Assembly (NCBI RefSeq): GCF_000264905.1
Contig: NW_006763132.1
Span: 3,627,112 to 3,691,111 of the forward strand
Direction of reading: 5' to 3'
DNA length: 64,000 nt
From: Stereum hirsutum FP-91666 SS1
Lineage: Eukaryota; Basidiomycota; Agaricomycetes; Russulales; Stereaceae
Shown here: positions 22,802 to 34,386 of the stretch, one piece after another
Position numbering within the stretch: position 1 is the stretch's first letter
Layout of the letters: each line of letters begins with the position of its first letter
Notes under the pieces: generated by a model
What the model saw: only the letters and a program-made list of their open reading frames with translations
Database searches by the model: none
Told to the model about the DNA's origin: nothing
Program-made: the position numbers and the translations under genes

Positions 22802-23326
22802 ATGCAGATACTTGGGGGATACTTATTCTCGCTCGATGCTATCGCATCATGGGCCAGAACTCAGGGTATCCCACTGCCCACGGGTGACGGTTACCTTTCC
22901 AAAGCTAGCTACAGCGATGTTATCAGCGAGTGGATCGTCAAGAAGAACAAAGAAATCCCTGTGATTTCCACGGTCTATCCCCGACTCAGATACCAAACGA
23001 CCGAGGAAGCAGATGCCAATTTCCGAGTTTTCTTCGTGATCATGGCTCAAGATCAGCCTCGTGCCACGCGACGTAGATACAATGTTATCAAATTCGACGA
23101 TACGCATCAGGGTATCCAAAAGAACGTGGAATGGCTGCAGAGTGTAGGTTTGCCCTTGAAGACGACGACGGTGGGAGAGGCGAATAAGTGGGCTGAAGAA
23201 GGTGCTTGGTACTCAGTACCTAACAATGACCTATTGCGTTTCCCGACGGAGCGGACGGGACCTCAAACACAGCAGAAGTTAGATTTGTGGGATGCTTTCA
23301 CTGGCATTGACGTGAAGAAAGATTAA
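22802..23326 (+). CDS. Hypothetical protein, 174 residues, intact copy
   Basis: Single-exon gene starting MQILGGYLFSLDAIASWART and ending FTGIDVKKD. It contains EADANFRVFFVIMAQDQ and TVGEANKWAEEGAWY. No signal peptide, transmembrane helix or known motif was recognised; the composition suits a small soluble globular protein. The ATG at 22802 is chosen because it is the first in frame and is kept in the other arm. The right-arm copy (55252-54764) is very similar but stops 12 residues earlier through a TGG to TAG change. Conservation of a full frame in both arms until that point, with many differences in the flanks, supports a real gene. No function is suggested. Confidence 0.6.
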   Translation: MQILGGYLFSLDAIASWARTQGIPLPTGDGYLSKASYSDVISEWIVKKNKEIPVISTVYPRLRYQTTEEADANFRVFFVIMAQDQPRATRRRYNVIKFDDTHQGIQKNVEWLQSVGLPLKTTTVGEANKWAEEGAWYSVPNNDLLRFPTERTGPQTQQKLDLWDAFTGIDVKKD

Positions 23327-25538
23327 GCACAGAGGTACGCCACCTATTTACTCAGATGATGATTTCCTAGCTTATAAAGTAACGAAGTCAGGTTTTGCAG
23401 AGGTCAAATTACGCATCCAATATATTAAATGGTGCTTTCCGGGATGTGAACCAGATAGCCCGTCAGTCACATAAGAGATCCAGACCGAGTTGAGTAGCAA
23501 GGTCAGACTAGAGGTTGCGATGTAGGCACAGAGAATACAAGTGACAGTTGAAAAACACTGACTGATGGGGGGAGAGGGTAGCGTAGAACCACCGAGTGAC
23601 GAGAGCAGACTGAAGTGTCTAGCGAAGTTTAGCGTGCGTGAAGGACTGCACGTCGTCGGTATCTGACGGGCCGCCGAGCACACAATTTGACGAATGAGTC
23701 ATATTCGAGATTGCTGTTGCGGAGAGAGTTAAGAATCGATGCTAATGACACAGGTATTGACTAGACATATGGTTCGAAATGGTCCAGAGAAGGGAGGAGA
23801 GGAGAAACATTGTTGGTACCGGGTGCATCTTCAGACCTCGAGAACGCAGATATCAAGGTATTCAACATACGCAGAGACAGCAACGAGTAGAGTCAAACCA
23901 TGTTGCTCGTAGAGTATTCGTGATGAGCACGAGAAGTTCAGAAGGGAATTCTTAGAAGTACGCATTCAATCGCGACGGAAGACGGCGAGTATAAGGTGAC
24001 CTCTCAATGGGTCAAACGCGGAGTGCTGAGCGTCGTGTGGGAGCAGAGACTTGCGTGAGTATAGGTGAAATGCTGAATATGAAGAGAGAGGACGTACGTG
24101 AACGATTGATCCATAGTCCAATTGATCCTGCAGACCACGGGGCCATCCCGATACCACCCAGCGTGGTATATCACCTTTTACTAAATTACAGTATATATGC
24201 CTCGTTATGTCAGGCAAGGGTGGTATAGGAGAGGAAGGAAAGAGCGATTCGGAGGAGTAAGAGGGCAATGCTCGTGGTATCGGATGAGATCATCGAGGCG
24301 TTGAATTAGCCTCGTAACATGAGTGGCGTCATATTTCTCCTCCCTTCATGCTGTCGGTTGAGGACATATAAGAGTTTACACAGTTATAGAGGTGCTCGTC
24401 ATCCGAGAGGTGACAAATTTACTGGGAAGATCGGGAGTGGGCGCAGGTTTCTGTGGTGCAAGATGGCGGCTTCCGGACCTAACAAGAGCAAACGAATATA
24501 TATGCGCCACCATGTCCTTCTTCGTTAGAGCAGCGTCATGCGGAGAGAAGTCGGTGGAAACATAGGAGAAATGAGGGAGAGCATTTCAGAGAGGGAGCTA
24601 TCACTGCATCTTTGAGCGTAGCGAATAAAGTTGTCATATTTAGAAAGGGGTGTTTAAGGAGCATGATTGGAAGTGAGGGAGAGAGCCGGAGGAGACTGAC
24701 TTCTAGCGAGTGGATTCATGTCCATGTGTGTTGTACTTTCAATGTTATTGTAATGCCGAATATCATGAGACTGCCAATAATTGTCTCCGACTTTACTTTG
24801 GATAAGGGGTGTAGACAAGAGGGTGAAAATGCCAACTACTAGAGACATCCCGTGGATAGTACTTAGTACGACTCGAGCAAGCGGAAAGCTGCGTACTCGA
24901 ACGGGGAAGCCAAGTCACTTCTTATCAGGAGTACACGTAAGCAGACAGAGTTTATCTTCCTGAGGACTATTAGCAGTGGGTTCTCGCATAAGGCGACTAG
25001 CTGCAGTATAGCAAAGGAAAGCCAGCAGTTGAGGATGAAAACGAGCGATCGAAGGAAAAGAACGAAAAAGTGCGAGACGCGGAGCGGAGTGCCAATCTGA
25101 TCTAATCTAATCAGCCCGGAATGTCTCGCGCTCCGTTGCCCTCGTGGCCTTCCTTCCGGGTTCCACTCTCCTGTCATCCACCTCCGACATCCGCTGCGAA
25201 CCGCAACATGATGTTTGTTAGTCTGTGTCGCACCTCTGCCTGAAGCTAAAGATATTCTTCCTCTTATTCTACTCTCGTCGGTGAATCAGACGAGGGCTTG
25301 CTACGGCACTGGATTCATCGTGAACCAAGATTGCATGCTCGGATTCAAGATCCAGTGACTGATGATAGAAAGCGGTGGCCCGGATGAATAGTACGTTGGG
25401 CAATATTTCCCATGGTTTCAACCTCGCTGAACGGAAAAAACGTATCGAAGGCATGAACGCCTCCAGCTGACCATCACTGAGGTCTCGAGACCTTGTGCCT
25501 TACGTCAGACGACCTTTTTCGGCGGTCCGACGACGTGC
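23327..25538. other. Non-coding stretch of the left arm upstream of the GH27 gene
   Basis: About 2.2 kb shared with 52637-54763 in the right arm. Open frames occur (for example minus strand 23683-23372, kept in the other arm at 54314-54682), but the differences between arms mostly change amino acids, which does not suggest selection on protein. It probably contains the 3' end of the 174-residue gene and the promoter of the GH27 gene. Confidence 0.4.
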
Positions 25539-27981
25539 ATGAACGCCATGAAGCCATCCCCAGGTTGCAATTCAAAACGAGCACTCTTTTGATTGTCTTT
25601 CAAACGTTCGTTCACTCTCGATATGTGGCACGCAGGGGTCATCGTTCCTCGCGACATCGCTACTCTCACAACTAGTGTTTTGTCTGGACAATGGAGTTGG
25701 TACTACGCCAGCTATGGGCTGGAATCCATACAACGTGTTTCTGTATGTCATTTACTCTCCGATGATACCTACTACTGATGTGTCTTCATAGTTGTGATAC
25801 CGATGAGGCGCAATACAGACAGGCGGCTCAGAATCTCGTCGACTCAGGCCTCACTACCCTCGGTTACGAATACTTTAGCTTGTAAGATTCCTCTTTTTGC
25901 GAGAGGTATCGTCTCGAGGTAAGGTTACCGACTTCGGGCATATCCTTTAGAGATTGTGGCTGGCAAGGCACGACCCGCAACTCAACCGGCGGTTTCACGT
26001 GGAACACGACCAGAATCCCATCTGGCGTACCGGCACTGGCAACTTTTGTACATGACCTTGGGTTGAAGTTCGGAGTGTATAGTGATGCGTGAGTCTTCGA
26101 GTCCACTCAAGTTGGATCTCCATCGGTAAGTATCTGATATTTTGATGGCGTGTTGTCACAACCCGCAGCGGGTATTTCTCCTGTGACTTCGTTGGAGGCA
26201 CTGCAGGATGGCTAGGATCACTCGGGAACGAGACTTTGGACGCTGAGACATTTACCTCGTGGGGAGCTGACCTCTTAAAGGTAGGGATCTGACGTCTTCA
26301 GTCGCGATTCTACGGTCAGGATCTCACCAATCCATGCAGTACGACAACTGCTTCGCCGTGAGCCCGACGGATTTCGTCGACAATGATCCACCAATCAGTC
26401 TCGAGGTTTGATGACCCATTCGTTCAACGCGACTTGTATCGTCCACTAAAGTATCATCCCATATGACAGCCCCACTACGTGGCAATGAGGAACGCTCTTG
26501 AAGCAACTGGTCGACCCATTCTGTTCTCAATATGCGAGTGGGGTCTGCAAGATCCTGCTAGGTGGGCGAGCGATGTTGGTAACTCGTGGCGGATTTCGTG
26601 AGCATATCTACCATGCGTTGTTCCCGTACTCGTCAATCTAACTCTTTGCTAACGTTTGCAGGAATGACATCGGTCCTCCGCCCTCGTGGGACAACCTTTT
26701 CCGCATAATAAATGAAGTCGTCCCTGTAACCGGTTTCGCAGGTCCCGGAGGTTTCAACGACTTGGATCTGTTGGAGGTCGGGAATAACGGATTGACAGTC
26801 GAGGAACAGAAGACCCATTTCGCGTTTTGGGCTGCGATAAAGTACGCACTCGCAGTAAGAACTTTTCTCAACAGTAGCTCATATGCTGACGAGCGCCGAA
26901 ACGTAGGTCTCCTTTGATGATTTCCACGGATTTGACCAACCCTACGGATGATACCTTGGATATACTGGGCAATCGACGAATCATTGCTCTCAATGTGAGT
27001 TGATCTTACCCTGAAAACAAGTTGAACGGTTATCCATATTATTGCAATATTATCAGCAAGACACGCTGGGGGCCTCCATCGCATTTAAGCGGCGTTACAC
27101 GAACGACCACGATGTCTGGGCTGGACCACTGGCGGACGGATCGACTGTTGTTCGTACGTGCTAGTTTCTACAAGCTCTGAGAAGAACCGCCATGACTTAT
27201 CCAGGACCATTCATTGGTCTTATGAACAGTTGTTGTCAACTGGGATAACTCTAGTACTCGAGCCTTAACTCTCGACCTCGCCGATGTCGGTTTCTCTTCC
27301 GCCACCGCCACCGACGTTTGGACGGGCGAATCTTTGGCCACAATCCAAGAAACGTTAGTAGCTCCAACCCGTTCAGCTTTCACACAGACGTACTAATACT
27401 CAATCTCACCATTCACGACAGATTCGCGGCTACCGTCTCTGCACATGGATCACTTGTCCTCAAGCTCACCAATGCCATTGCCTCCGAACCTCCATCCTTC
27501 ACATACTATCTAGCTGCCAGCTCTACTAATATCTTCTCTGGGGCCGCCGCTACTCGAACCGTTAACGACACTGTCACTGTCGTCGGGTTCATCGGAAATG
27601 GTGGCTCCAATACGCTCACGTTGACTGGCATCGATGGAGGTACAGGCGGGAGCAAACTTATTTCCGTGGACTATATCAACGCGGACGTTACGCAGTCCAA
27701 TACGGCTTGCTCGAATTGTAGGAACGCTTTCATCAGCGTTAACGGTGGGGATGCCGTGCAGCTGCAGATGCCGATCTCCGGAGGGGTAAGTTCTCAGCTC
27801 CTTTCTCTTTGTTTGCCGCATTGACGTGACATCTCCTTGACAGAGCTGGGACATCTTGTTCGAGGGCTATCTCGCTACATTGGATGGCTTCGTCGCGGGA
27901 ACGGACAACACGCTTGAGTTTTCAAACCCGACCGCATTTGCGCCAGACTTGTATCGTGTCGGAGTGGCTTCCTCTGCTTGA
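25539..27981 (+). CDS. GH27 alpha-galactosidase with C-terminal CBM35-like domain, intact copy
   Basis: Secreted enzyme that removes terminal alpha-1,6-galactose from galactomannan or raffinose-type sugars. The first exon (start 25539, or the in-frame Met at 25548) splices at 25563 to 25636, giving MNAMKPSPGSSFLATSLLSQ then LVFC, a good signal peptide, followed by LDNGVGTTPAMGWNPYN, the usual mature start. Later landmarks: DSGLTTLGYEYFSLDCGWQG, WGADLLKYDNC with the nucleophile Asp, FSICEWG, SWRISNDIG with the acid/base Asp, and GPGGFNDLDLLEVG. After LKLTNAIASEPP comes a beta-rich domain of about 130 residues (VGFIGNGGSNTLTLTGIDGG to LYRVGVASSA) resembling CBM35. About ten introns all have usable borders. 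The total is about 550 residues. The gene is intact; its right-arm duplicate is damaged. Confidence 0.92.
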
Positions 27982-28042
27982 TCTCTGATACTACCCTGAT
28001 GTCTCTTCGAATGCCTAAAAGTTTCGATAGTGCAGAACCTTG

Positions 28043-28430
28043 TCGTCGCATTTGAAGGCGTCGGGAGTGTCCAAGGAGGGGGAGTTCCAGCTGTTGGCGC
28101 TATACGTTCTTGAGTCAATGGGTGGACGAAACTTGAGAGACTGAAGTAGGATGACGTGCCGAACTAGGGCTCCATGCCCTGTACTCCCCTACTGCCTACG
28201 CCCGTCTTTTCTCAGGCTCGGTCAAGAGTCTTCTGCGAGCTCCTGACCAGCTCAATTTTATGGTTGATGGCGCCGTGAGTGATCGGTAGGCAAAAGAAGT
28301 CATGGTGGGTGTGTGGACGTTGAGGATACCATATGGACAGGCGCAGGTCGCATAGCGTCTGCCACTGAATACTTACTAAGTTGCGTGTGGAGATTCTGCA
28401 GGTGGTGACTCCGACAACTGGATGGAATCT
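28043..28430 (-). pseudogene. Fragment of the membrane-protein gene tail
   Basis: Copy of the 3' end of the gene at 34190-32217. Sequence from about 28043 matches 32065 onward, through the stop region and into the Ser/Pro-rich tail. There is an internal gap of about 100 bp (bases corresponding to about 32345-32450 are absent), and the match is lost at about 28430. The membrane-spanning part is missing. It lies immediately inside the inner end of the left duplication arm. Confidence 0.75.
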
Positions 28431-28519
28431 GGTGACAGACCATAGCCTATGGTTACATACAGGCAAACTCCGATGGCGACAAGTCACTTGTCTTGGAACG
28501 ACAAGCTGAGTTGAATTAA

Positions 28520-31144
28520 ATGGCCTCAGGAGCACCACTAAACAACGTCGCACTCTCATCGTATGAGGAGCGCTGTATTTCCATTGCCATTGCCACCTGT
28601 GCCTTGAAGGACCACCGACCAGCGGGTGCGCTTGGACCGGCAAAAAAAAGTTCATGACAACGCCAATCGCATTCTACAGCACATCACCACTCTGCTCACG
28701 ACCGGCACGCTCGGCGATCCGTACGCTGCTCGTCTCATCGCGGTCACTGCGAACGTCCAGCATGAATCAATAGACGCGCTGATCATTACGAAGAACCCGC
28801 CTGGGGACCAACTTCAGAGGAAGGGACGCGCTGTTCATGATACATGGCGTCCTTTGAGGCCTGAGTTGGATACCATCGAGCAGGCAGAGAATGGAGAGCA
28901 GGTTCTGCGGGCGTGGGACAAACTCGAGTCCGTCCCTCTCATACTTGTGGGTCTATGACACTGTTCAGGGAATTGATATCGTACAACGTCATCAGTGTCA
29001 GCTATCCCACCTATTATCAGAACCTCTTCGCTATACTGGACATGTTCCGCCATTTACCGGTATCCTCCATGTCCTCCCGAGAATTCGCCATTCGCTGCGC
29101 CCAGTTCAAGCTGTTTGTCGTGCTCCACGCACGGAGAAAGATCGGTGGCCGAATAAATGTTGGATACAATCTCTGGAGAGGTCATCCCATGGACACGCTC
29201 GCTGCTTACTCTTACCAAATCCGTCCCAACGTCCCTTTGCCTAAGACCCTCAAAATCGTTCAATCAGACGTGGCGGAGTGGCTTCATCAGGAGCATACAC
29301 TAGCATACACTCCTATTCATCTTCACAGGCCGGCTACGGCTTTGTCTTTCAACTGACCACGGAAAACATCGGTCTATGGGTCCAAGCCCTCACAGCTACC
29401 TTTGCACAACTCAAGAATGCTTTGACCTATTTCGAACCAACGGATGGCAAATGGCATGCGGCACAGAGACTTCCACCGGGAGAAATCAAACATGTCTCTC
29501 GGTGGCTGTATAGGTTCAGCGGCCTGCTACAATGCGGTATTGTCGATACATTATTGAAGGACAAAGACCTAGAGAAGGCGATGAACGCGAGGCCAGGCGA
29601 CTGTACGTTTCCCTGAGTCCCTCCGTGTCTCCTTGAGTCTTATCTTACATTAGCTGATTGTGATGGGAATGCATGTTAGGCGATGATAAAGAGGAAGTCT
29701 TCGGTGAGAAACACGGTATGTTCATGCCTAATATCCTGCTCTGCGCCTTTTTCTTCAATGGACCTCTCGGCAAATCATGACCAGGAGCGACACCGACCAT
29801 GGATACAAAGGCGGGGTATGCAGCCATTCCGGACGGTATGTTCTTCAAATGTTCATCTGCTCCGCTTCTGCTTGTGCCCTAATCGTGCGGCAAATGTTTT
29901 AGCGCAGATGCCGGACGTCCCCGCGAAGCCAACAGATGAAGGCGGCTTAGATGGTTCGTTCTTACACCATCGGTCTGCTCTGTCTTTACCCACGGATTGA
30001 TGGTATGCCAAATTTATAGGGGTGAAACTGGCCGCCAAGACGAGGCCGATCGATGAAAAAGGTCAGCACCTTATACTCTTCTCTCAGCCTTCGTCTGCTT
30101 GCGACTAATCGAATGGCGATGTTCTGGCGGAGGCAGCTTTCACAGAGATGGTCGGGGATGAAGAAGAGGACGATGAAGAAAATGAATCAGACGAAAACGA
30201 TGGTAGAGATTCTGCCTACAATCTGTTTCATCTCTGATTGCTGATATTTGCTTTAGTCTTTGCAAAGGATCTGTCGTCATCATCAGCGGCGGCTCGCCAC
30301 GCGATCGTGCACTATCTCAAGACGATTGTCTCTTGGGTTGATGCCGTCGACTCTCTGACCACTAAACCATTAACCTACCGTATTCGCGCACATGTTCTCC
30401 GCATGCCTACCCTCGACTCTAAACGCATCAACAGCTACATCGAGACCTTCGTCGATCGTGTTGTTCCTCCCTCCTCCACGGAGCAGACGAAAGCGAGCTT
30501 CCGCAAGAAAGTTCAAAATGCTGGCAACAGGGCGACGCTTCACGCGGAGGCGACGATGATGACTCTCGCACACTCCTTCTATTCAGTCAGAACTGCGCAG
30601 GAAAGTCGTAGAACATGGGGAATCAAACCTGAGGATCAGGAGGTGTTGCTAAACATATTCTCGGTTCGCCCGCCTCTCCTTTCATATACGATTCCGTTCC
30701 CTTAGTTTAACGATTCCGTTGCCTGCCATTCCGAAAGGTCGGTAATCACTTCATCTCCGTTAGCAAGAAGTGTTGTTGGTGCTGCTGGAAGTTATACGAG
30801 CATCTCAACGAACACCGCATGGACCGCCCCAACGAAATCCCTCCTCCGCCCGACCTCCTTCTTCTGGGTACTCACTCCACCATTTATCCCTGGTATCCCC
30901 CTCAGTCGGCCCCGGATAGCTCCTTGAAACGTTGCAGACCCAGTTAGAGTCTATGTTGGTCGAACGCTTGAAGGAGGAGTCACATTCGGATGAAACCCCG
31001 TCCAATGAGTCCTCTCCCCGTAGTTCGATTGGGGATGGTCCCAGACTGCCCATCTTCGACGTATCGTGTAAGCTTCTTCACATCATATGCTTATTGCTTT
31101 GTGCTGAACATATTTGAACAGTCGAGCCTGACTTCGACGAGTGA
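28520..31144 (+). CDS. OTT_1508-like deaminase-family protein with symmetric mini-exons
   Basis: The C-terminal part carries the deaminase zinc signature: LHAEATMMTLAHSF (His and catalytic Glu) and, after a splice, HFISVSKKCCWCCWKLYEHL (Cys-x2-Cys), then LLLGTHSTIYPWYPP. This fits the OTT_1508-like branch of the cytidine-deaminase superfamily found in mushrooms; the substrate is unknown. A helical N-terminal region (HITTLLTTGTLGDPYAARL, LNLFAILDMFRHLP, GYGFVFQLTTENIGLW) is joined to it by five mini-exons at 29680-29715, 29785-29835, 29903-29953, 30020-30061 and 30137-30202, all phase 1. The gene ends with an acidic tail, stop at 31144. The start is uncertain: ATG at 28520 (MASGAPLNNVALSS) is the best candidate, but its junction to the next exon near 28620-28680 could not be made to fit. 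The rest is consistent with an intact gene. Confidence 0.65.
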
Positions 31145-31324
31145 TCTCGCTGTTGTCTGGTCTGGTTGTGTAGAGCACCTGCGTTTTGTCAATAAATATC
31201 CTCCAAGTTATATTGATATTCGACGTTCAAGCGGACTGCGTTTACGGACTGCTCTTCCCTTAGTCATGGTTCTCTTCGGAGTCTAATGCCCAGTATCGGG
31301 TTAGAGTAAATATTCGTGATCCGA

Positions 31325-32021
31325 GTTCTTTCACACAACAACACCGCTCCAGAGTCACACAACTTACGCACACGATAGCATGGTGCGGCATCTCCTCCGT
31401 TCAGCGTCTCTGAATTCCATTGTGTGTACCTCGGGGGGCACGATCCAGGTATGAAGAGTAGTGTTCCTGCTACGTCGATAGTTATAGAGCCTACATAAAG
31501 CCTACAGAGCAATGGTTCAGTTCCAGAGGGACGGAAACGACCAGAGTGTTATACCTGTAAAAGAGCATCAGAGACGACGGCCGCCCCAGGAGTCAGTCAT
31601 TGATGTGCAAGGAAATTACCTCATCGAGACACCTGGCGATTGCCTCGCAACTAGACGGGAAGGAAGGGGTGGACTTCCTTCCCGTCTAGTTGCGAGGCAA
31701 TCGCGAGGTGTCTCGAGGCATATTACTCTGGGGGAGAAGTCCGACGTTTACGGACCACCGCTCTGGTTTCCACCCCCGACGGCACTGCCAGACTGTCGTC
31801 CCACTTGCACAAAGATTACTGTCGTCCACTAAAGTCATCTCGATGATTTAAACTACAAAAAATCAGTGGTAGACCATATAGATGAGAAGACGAGAAACAC
31901 AAGGTATCGAAAAGTATAGGCAGACCGATGACAAGACAAAGGGAAAACGAGAGCGAGAAAAGAAAAAGGAAGTAAAAGTAGGGGAGGGAGCCCTCCCCTC
32001 AATTGTGAGTTCGTCTAGCAT
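31325..32021. repeat. Direct repeat flanking the membrane-protein gene, copy A
   Basis: About 700 bp that recurs in the same orientation at 34387-35114. Both begin with agttctttcacac/g-like sequence and share ctccagagtcacacaac, the purine-rich gaaaacgagagcgagaa block and ggaagtaaaagnaggggagg near the end. Copy A lies 3' of the membrane-protein gene (minus strand) and copy B lies 5' of it. The repeats do not look like LTRs because the enclosed gene is not a retroelement. Confidence 0.75.
31625..31715. repeat. Long near-perfect hairpin
   Basis: Arms of 42 nt (31625-31666 and 31674-31715) are reverse complements with a single mismatch and enclose a 7-nt loop (gggtgga). It lies inside direct repeat copy A. 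Copy B keeps only a right-arm-like piece (near 34770), so the hairpin arose in, or was lost from, one copy. Confidence 0.85.
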
Positions 32022-32216
32022 GTTCCCATCTTCTCAGCACCGATGAAGAGCCTTCCGTCACCACTTGTTATCGCATTTGAAAGCCTCGGGGGAGACCAAG
32101 GAGAGGGACAGATGTTGGCGCTATAGATTGTCTAGTCAGTCGGTGGACGAAACTTGAGAGACCGAAGTAAGATAACGTACCGAACTAGGGCTCTATGTCC
32201 TGTATTCCCCAACTGC

Positions 32217-34190
32217 CTACGCCCGTCTTTTCTCAGCGTCGGTTAAGAACCTTCTGCGAGCTCCTGACCAGCTGAGTTTTCCGGTTGATGGCGCCGTGAG
32301 TGATCGGTAGGCAAAAGGAGTCATGGTGGGGTGTGTGGGCGCTTCTGAAGCGCTATGCGCTTTCGGATCCGGACCCTGTATAAGACGTACAGTATCGGAA
32401 GATGTCGTCGAGCGAGCATCGAAGTACTCTGATTGTCCGTCGACAGGGGACGAGGATACGACATGGGCAGGCGCAGAGATAGCGTCTGCTACTGAATAAG
32501 TGGCATGTGGAGATTCTGGTGGTGACTCCGATAATTGGCCGTGGGCAAATATTGGTTGGAGTGAATTGTCTGGCGAGTCCCCAATACCGTCTGGCAGAGA
32601 AGCGCCCGCGGATGTCGAGGTAGATATTCGATGTCGGTGTTGTATATCGTTTGAACGGTTATCGGATATGTTTGCCACTGATGAAGTCCTCCTTCGGATA
32701 GAACTGACTTCTGGCGACGAAAGTGTAGAAAGCACCCCCGTGGAACATGATGGCCATGGAATTGGAGCGGATGGTTCAGAATTTTGTGAACCAGTAATAA
32801 ATGGTGAGGATCGATGCCTCGCTGGTGGCGGAGGTGGGGGGAGATTGGATGTGGATGAGGCAGGGATATCGGGCGAAGTCGTCGCAGACACCGAAGAGCA
32901 GGACAAGAGTGATTGAGCTGGACTAGAGCACTGTGTAGCAGGAAGAATGAATTTATGGAGCGGATCCCGGTGTCCGGTAAGAACAAAGATTATTTCATCC
33001 ATGATCTCTCCTGGTAGTCGTTTAAGGAAATGCCAGAGATAATCCCGCGAGCTCCAAGCCAGACGAATGGTATACAGGACTGGCGTAACGGCGGCGAATA
33101 TAGAAAGTATCTACGAGCAGAGCCACGTTAGAATAAACCGTATACATAAAAGTCATGTCATACCTGTCCATATGACAATGAGTAATCAGTGGAATCCATC
33201 GCAATCCTGGTCGACTGGTAGACCCTAACGCCCCATATGACATTAGTTGATATCATAAACGCCGAGGCCAACCAAGGATGGGCTTCGTATATAATCTCGC
33301 TGTGAAGTGAGAAAGAAGCTTAGCCACTTCCCAAGATCAGGATGAACGCAGAAAGAATGGTAGACGTACACATGTAGTGCCCACAGTTGAGCGAAAAACA
33401 TGAATGATTCAAATTTAGCGCTAGTACCGTGAGGCCTAGATGCCCACCATGCCTTAGCCCGTTTGATAATGTATCGATGGTGCCGAACGGAATAAACTGC
33501 TACCAAGCCCCATTGCACGATTGTAAACAAGCCCAGGGAGTCGTGAAAGATAAAAAAATCAAGAAACGGAAGTAGAAATATGACAAGTTGCCAGAACAGA
33601 GACTTAACCCATGCAGCAAATGCCCCGCGTCCACAGAGATAACTGTCCGTGAATGCGGTGTCTGATAGTGTTTGCGTACTAATGATCACGAACCAAAGGA
33701 CGATGTATAGAAATGTGAGAGATCTCATCCACATCCTCCACTGTCCACATCGACTAAAAATCATGTTTGGAGAGCCAAACAGATCATCAAATGCACAAAC
33801 AATCAAAAGAGCACTGAAAGGAGGACCAGTAACGAGAACAGCGAAGCTTGCGTCGAAGATTGATAACTGTCCCCGATCTATGCTCATCACAGTTGCCAGC
33901 AATACGGAAAATTGCTGCCACATCAGAGCAAACAATGGGCCGATAACATCACCGTCCGACCCATAGATAAGAATCGCTAGCTAGCTACGTCAGAAAGCCC
34001 ATGATTTATGCTTACGACACATAGACCTACGAAGGCAGATAGACAGTGCTATATCTTCGTTCAGCACGTCGCGAAGTCGGGCTTGTGAGCTATCGAGTTG
34101 ATAACGCTGAGTGATACTAGTGGAAGTTTTACTCACTGGCAACCCCGACTGCAATGCCATCCATGTCAGTGTTTGCTTCGATGCCATCCG
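32217..34190 (-). CDS. Multi-pass membrane protein with Ser/Pro-rich cytoplasmic tail
   Basis: A long exon (about 33965-33243) encodes at least five hydrophobic helices, for example LFALMWQQFSVLLATVMS, FAVLVTGPPFSALLIVCAF, LTFLYIVLWFVIIST and LFWQLVIFLLPFLDFFIF. A further helix (ILSIFAAVTPVLYTIRLAW) follows at about 33115. After it comes a tail of about 230 residues rich in Ser, Pro and Thr (SNLPPPPPPARHRSS, ISTSTSAGAS), ending DAEKRRA. The start was not fixed; candidate Met codons near 34190 require small exons in 34000-34190. The family was not recognised, and it is not the NDAVVMWRAW-type protein found at 42 and 48 kb. A receptor or transporter role is possible but unproven. It is enclosed by direct repeats at 31.3-32.0 and 34.4-35.1 kb, and its tail is duplicated at 28.0-28.4 kb. 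Confidence 0.7.
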
Positions 34191-34386
34191 AGGGCACAGC
34201 CTGAGCATAGAAGCAGGCAGACCAGTCACATTGGGGGGAGGAGACGCTATCAAAAAATGAGCAGGAGAGATCTTCCGGATCCGCCATCGGCACAGAGTTC
34301 GGTGAATGCGAGTAGAAGGAGGGAACAGAGCAAATAGTCGTGATCAGAGGGACATCGTTTTATAAGGAACAGGACCAAGCGCCAGG

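Larger units (their letters stand above)
21414..28036. repeat. Inverted segmental duplication, left arm
   Basis: About 6.6 kb that recurs in reverse orientation at 50182-56561. Matching landmarks in order: the start of the 20.5-21.7 kb gene, a shared non-coding stretch (GPRAAAANTEVVLLL-type frame), the 174-residue gene, about 2.2 kb of shared non-coding DNA, and the whole GH27 gene with its 3' flank. The match ends on the inner side just after aaaagtttcgatagtgc (28036) and on the outer side near cccggcttctct (21414). Differences are scattered substitutions and small indels; about nine of ten bases agree in the parts compared by eye. Introns match as well as exons, so it is a DNA-level copy. 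Confidence 0.9.

Noticed and set aside
23372..23683. Minus-strand frame of about 100 codons also present in the other arm
   Set aside because: Most differences between the arms change amino acids, and there is no known motif, so it looks like a shared open frame by chance.
28626..31144. Deaminase gene as a frameshifted pseudogene
   Set aside because: Apparent frame breaks near 28945 and 30665 are resolved by introns with GT-AG borders that keep phase (ends at ttatcag and ccgaaag). Only the first junction remains unresolved.
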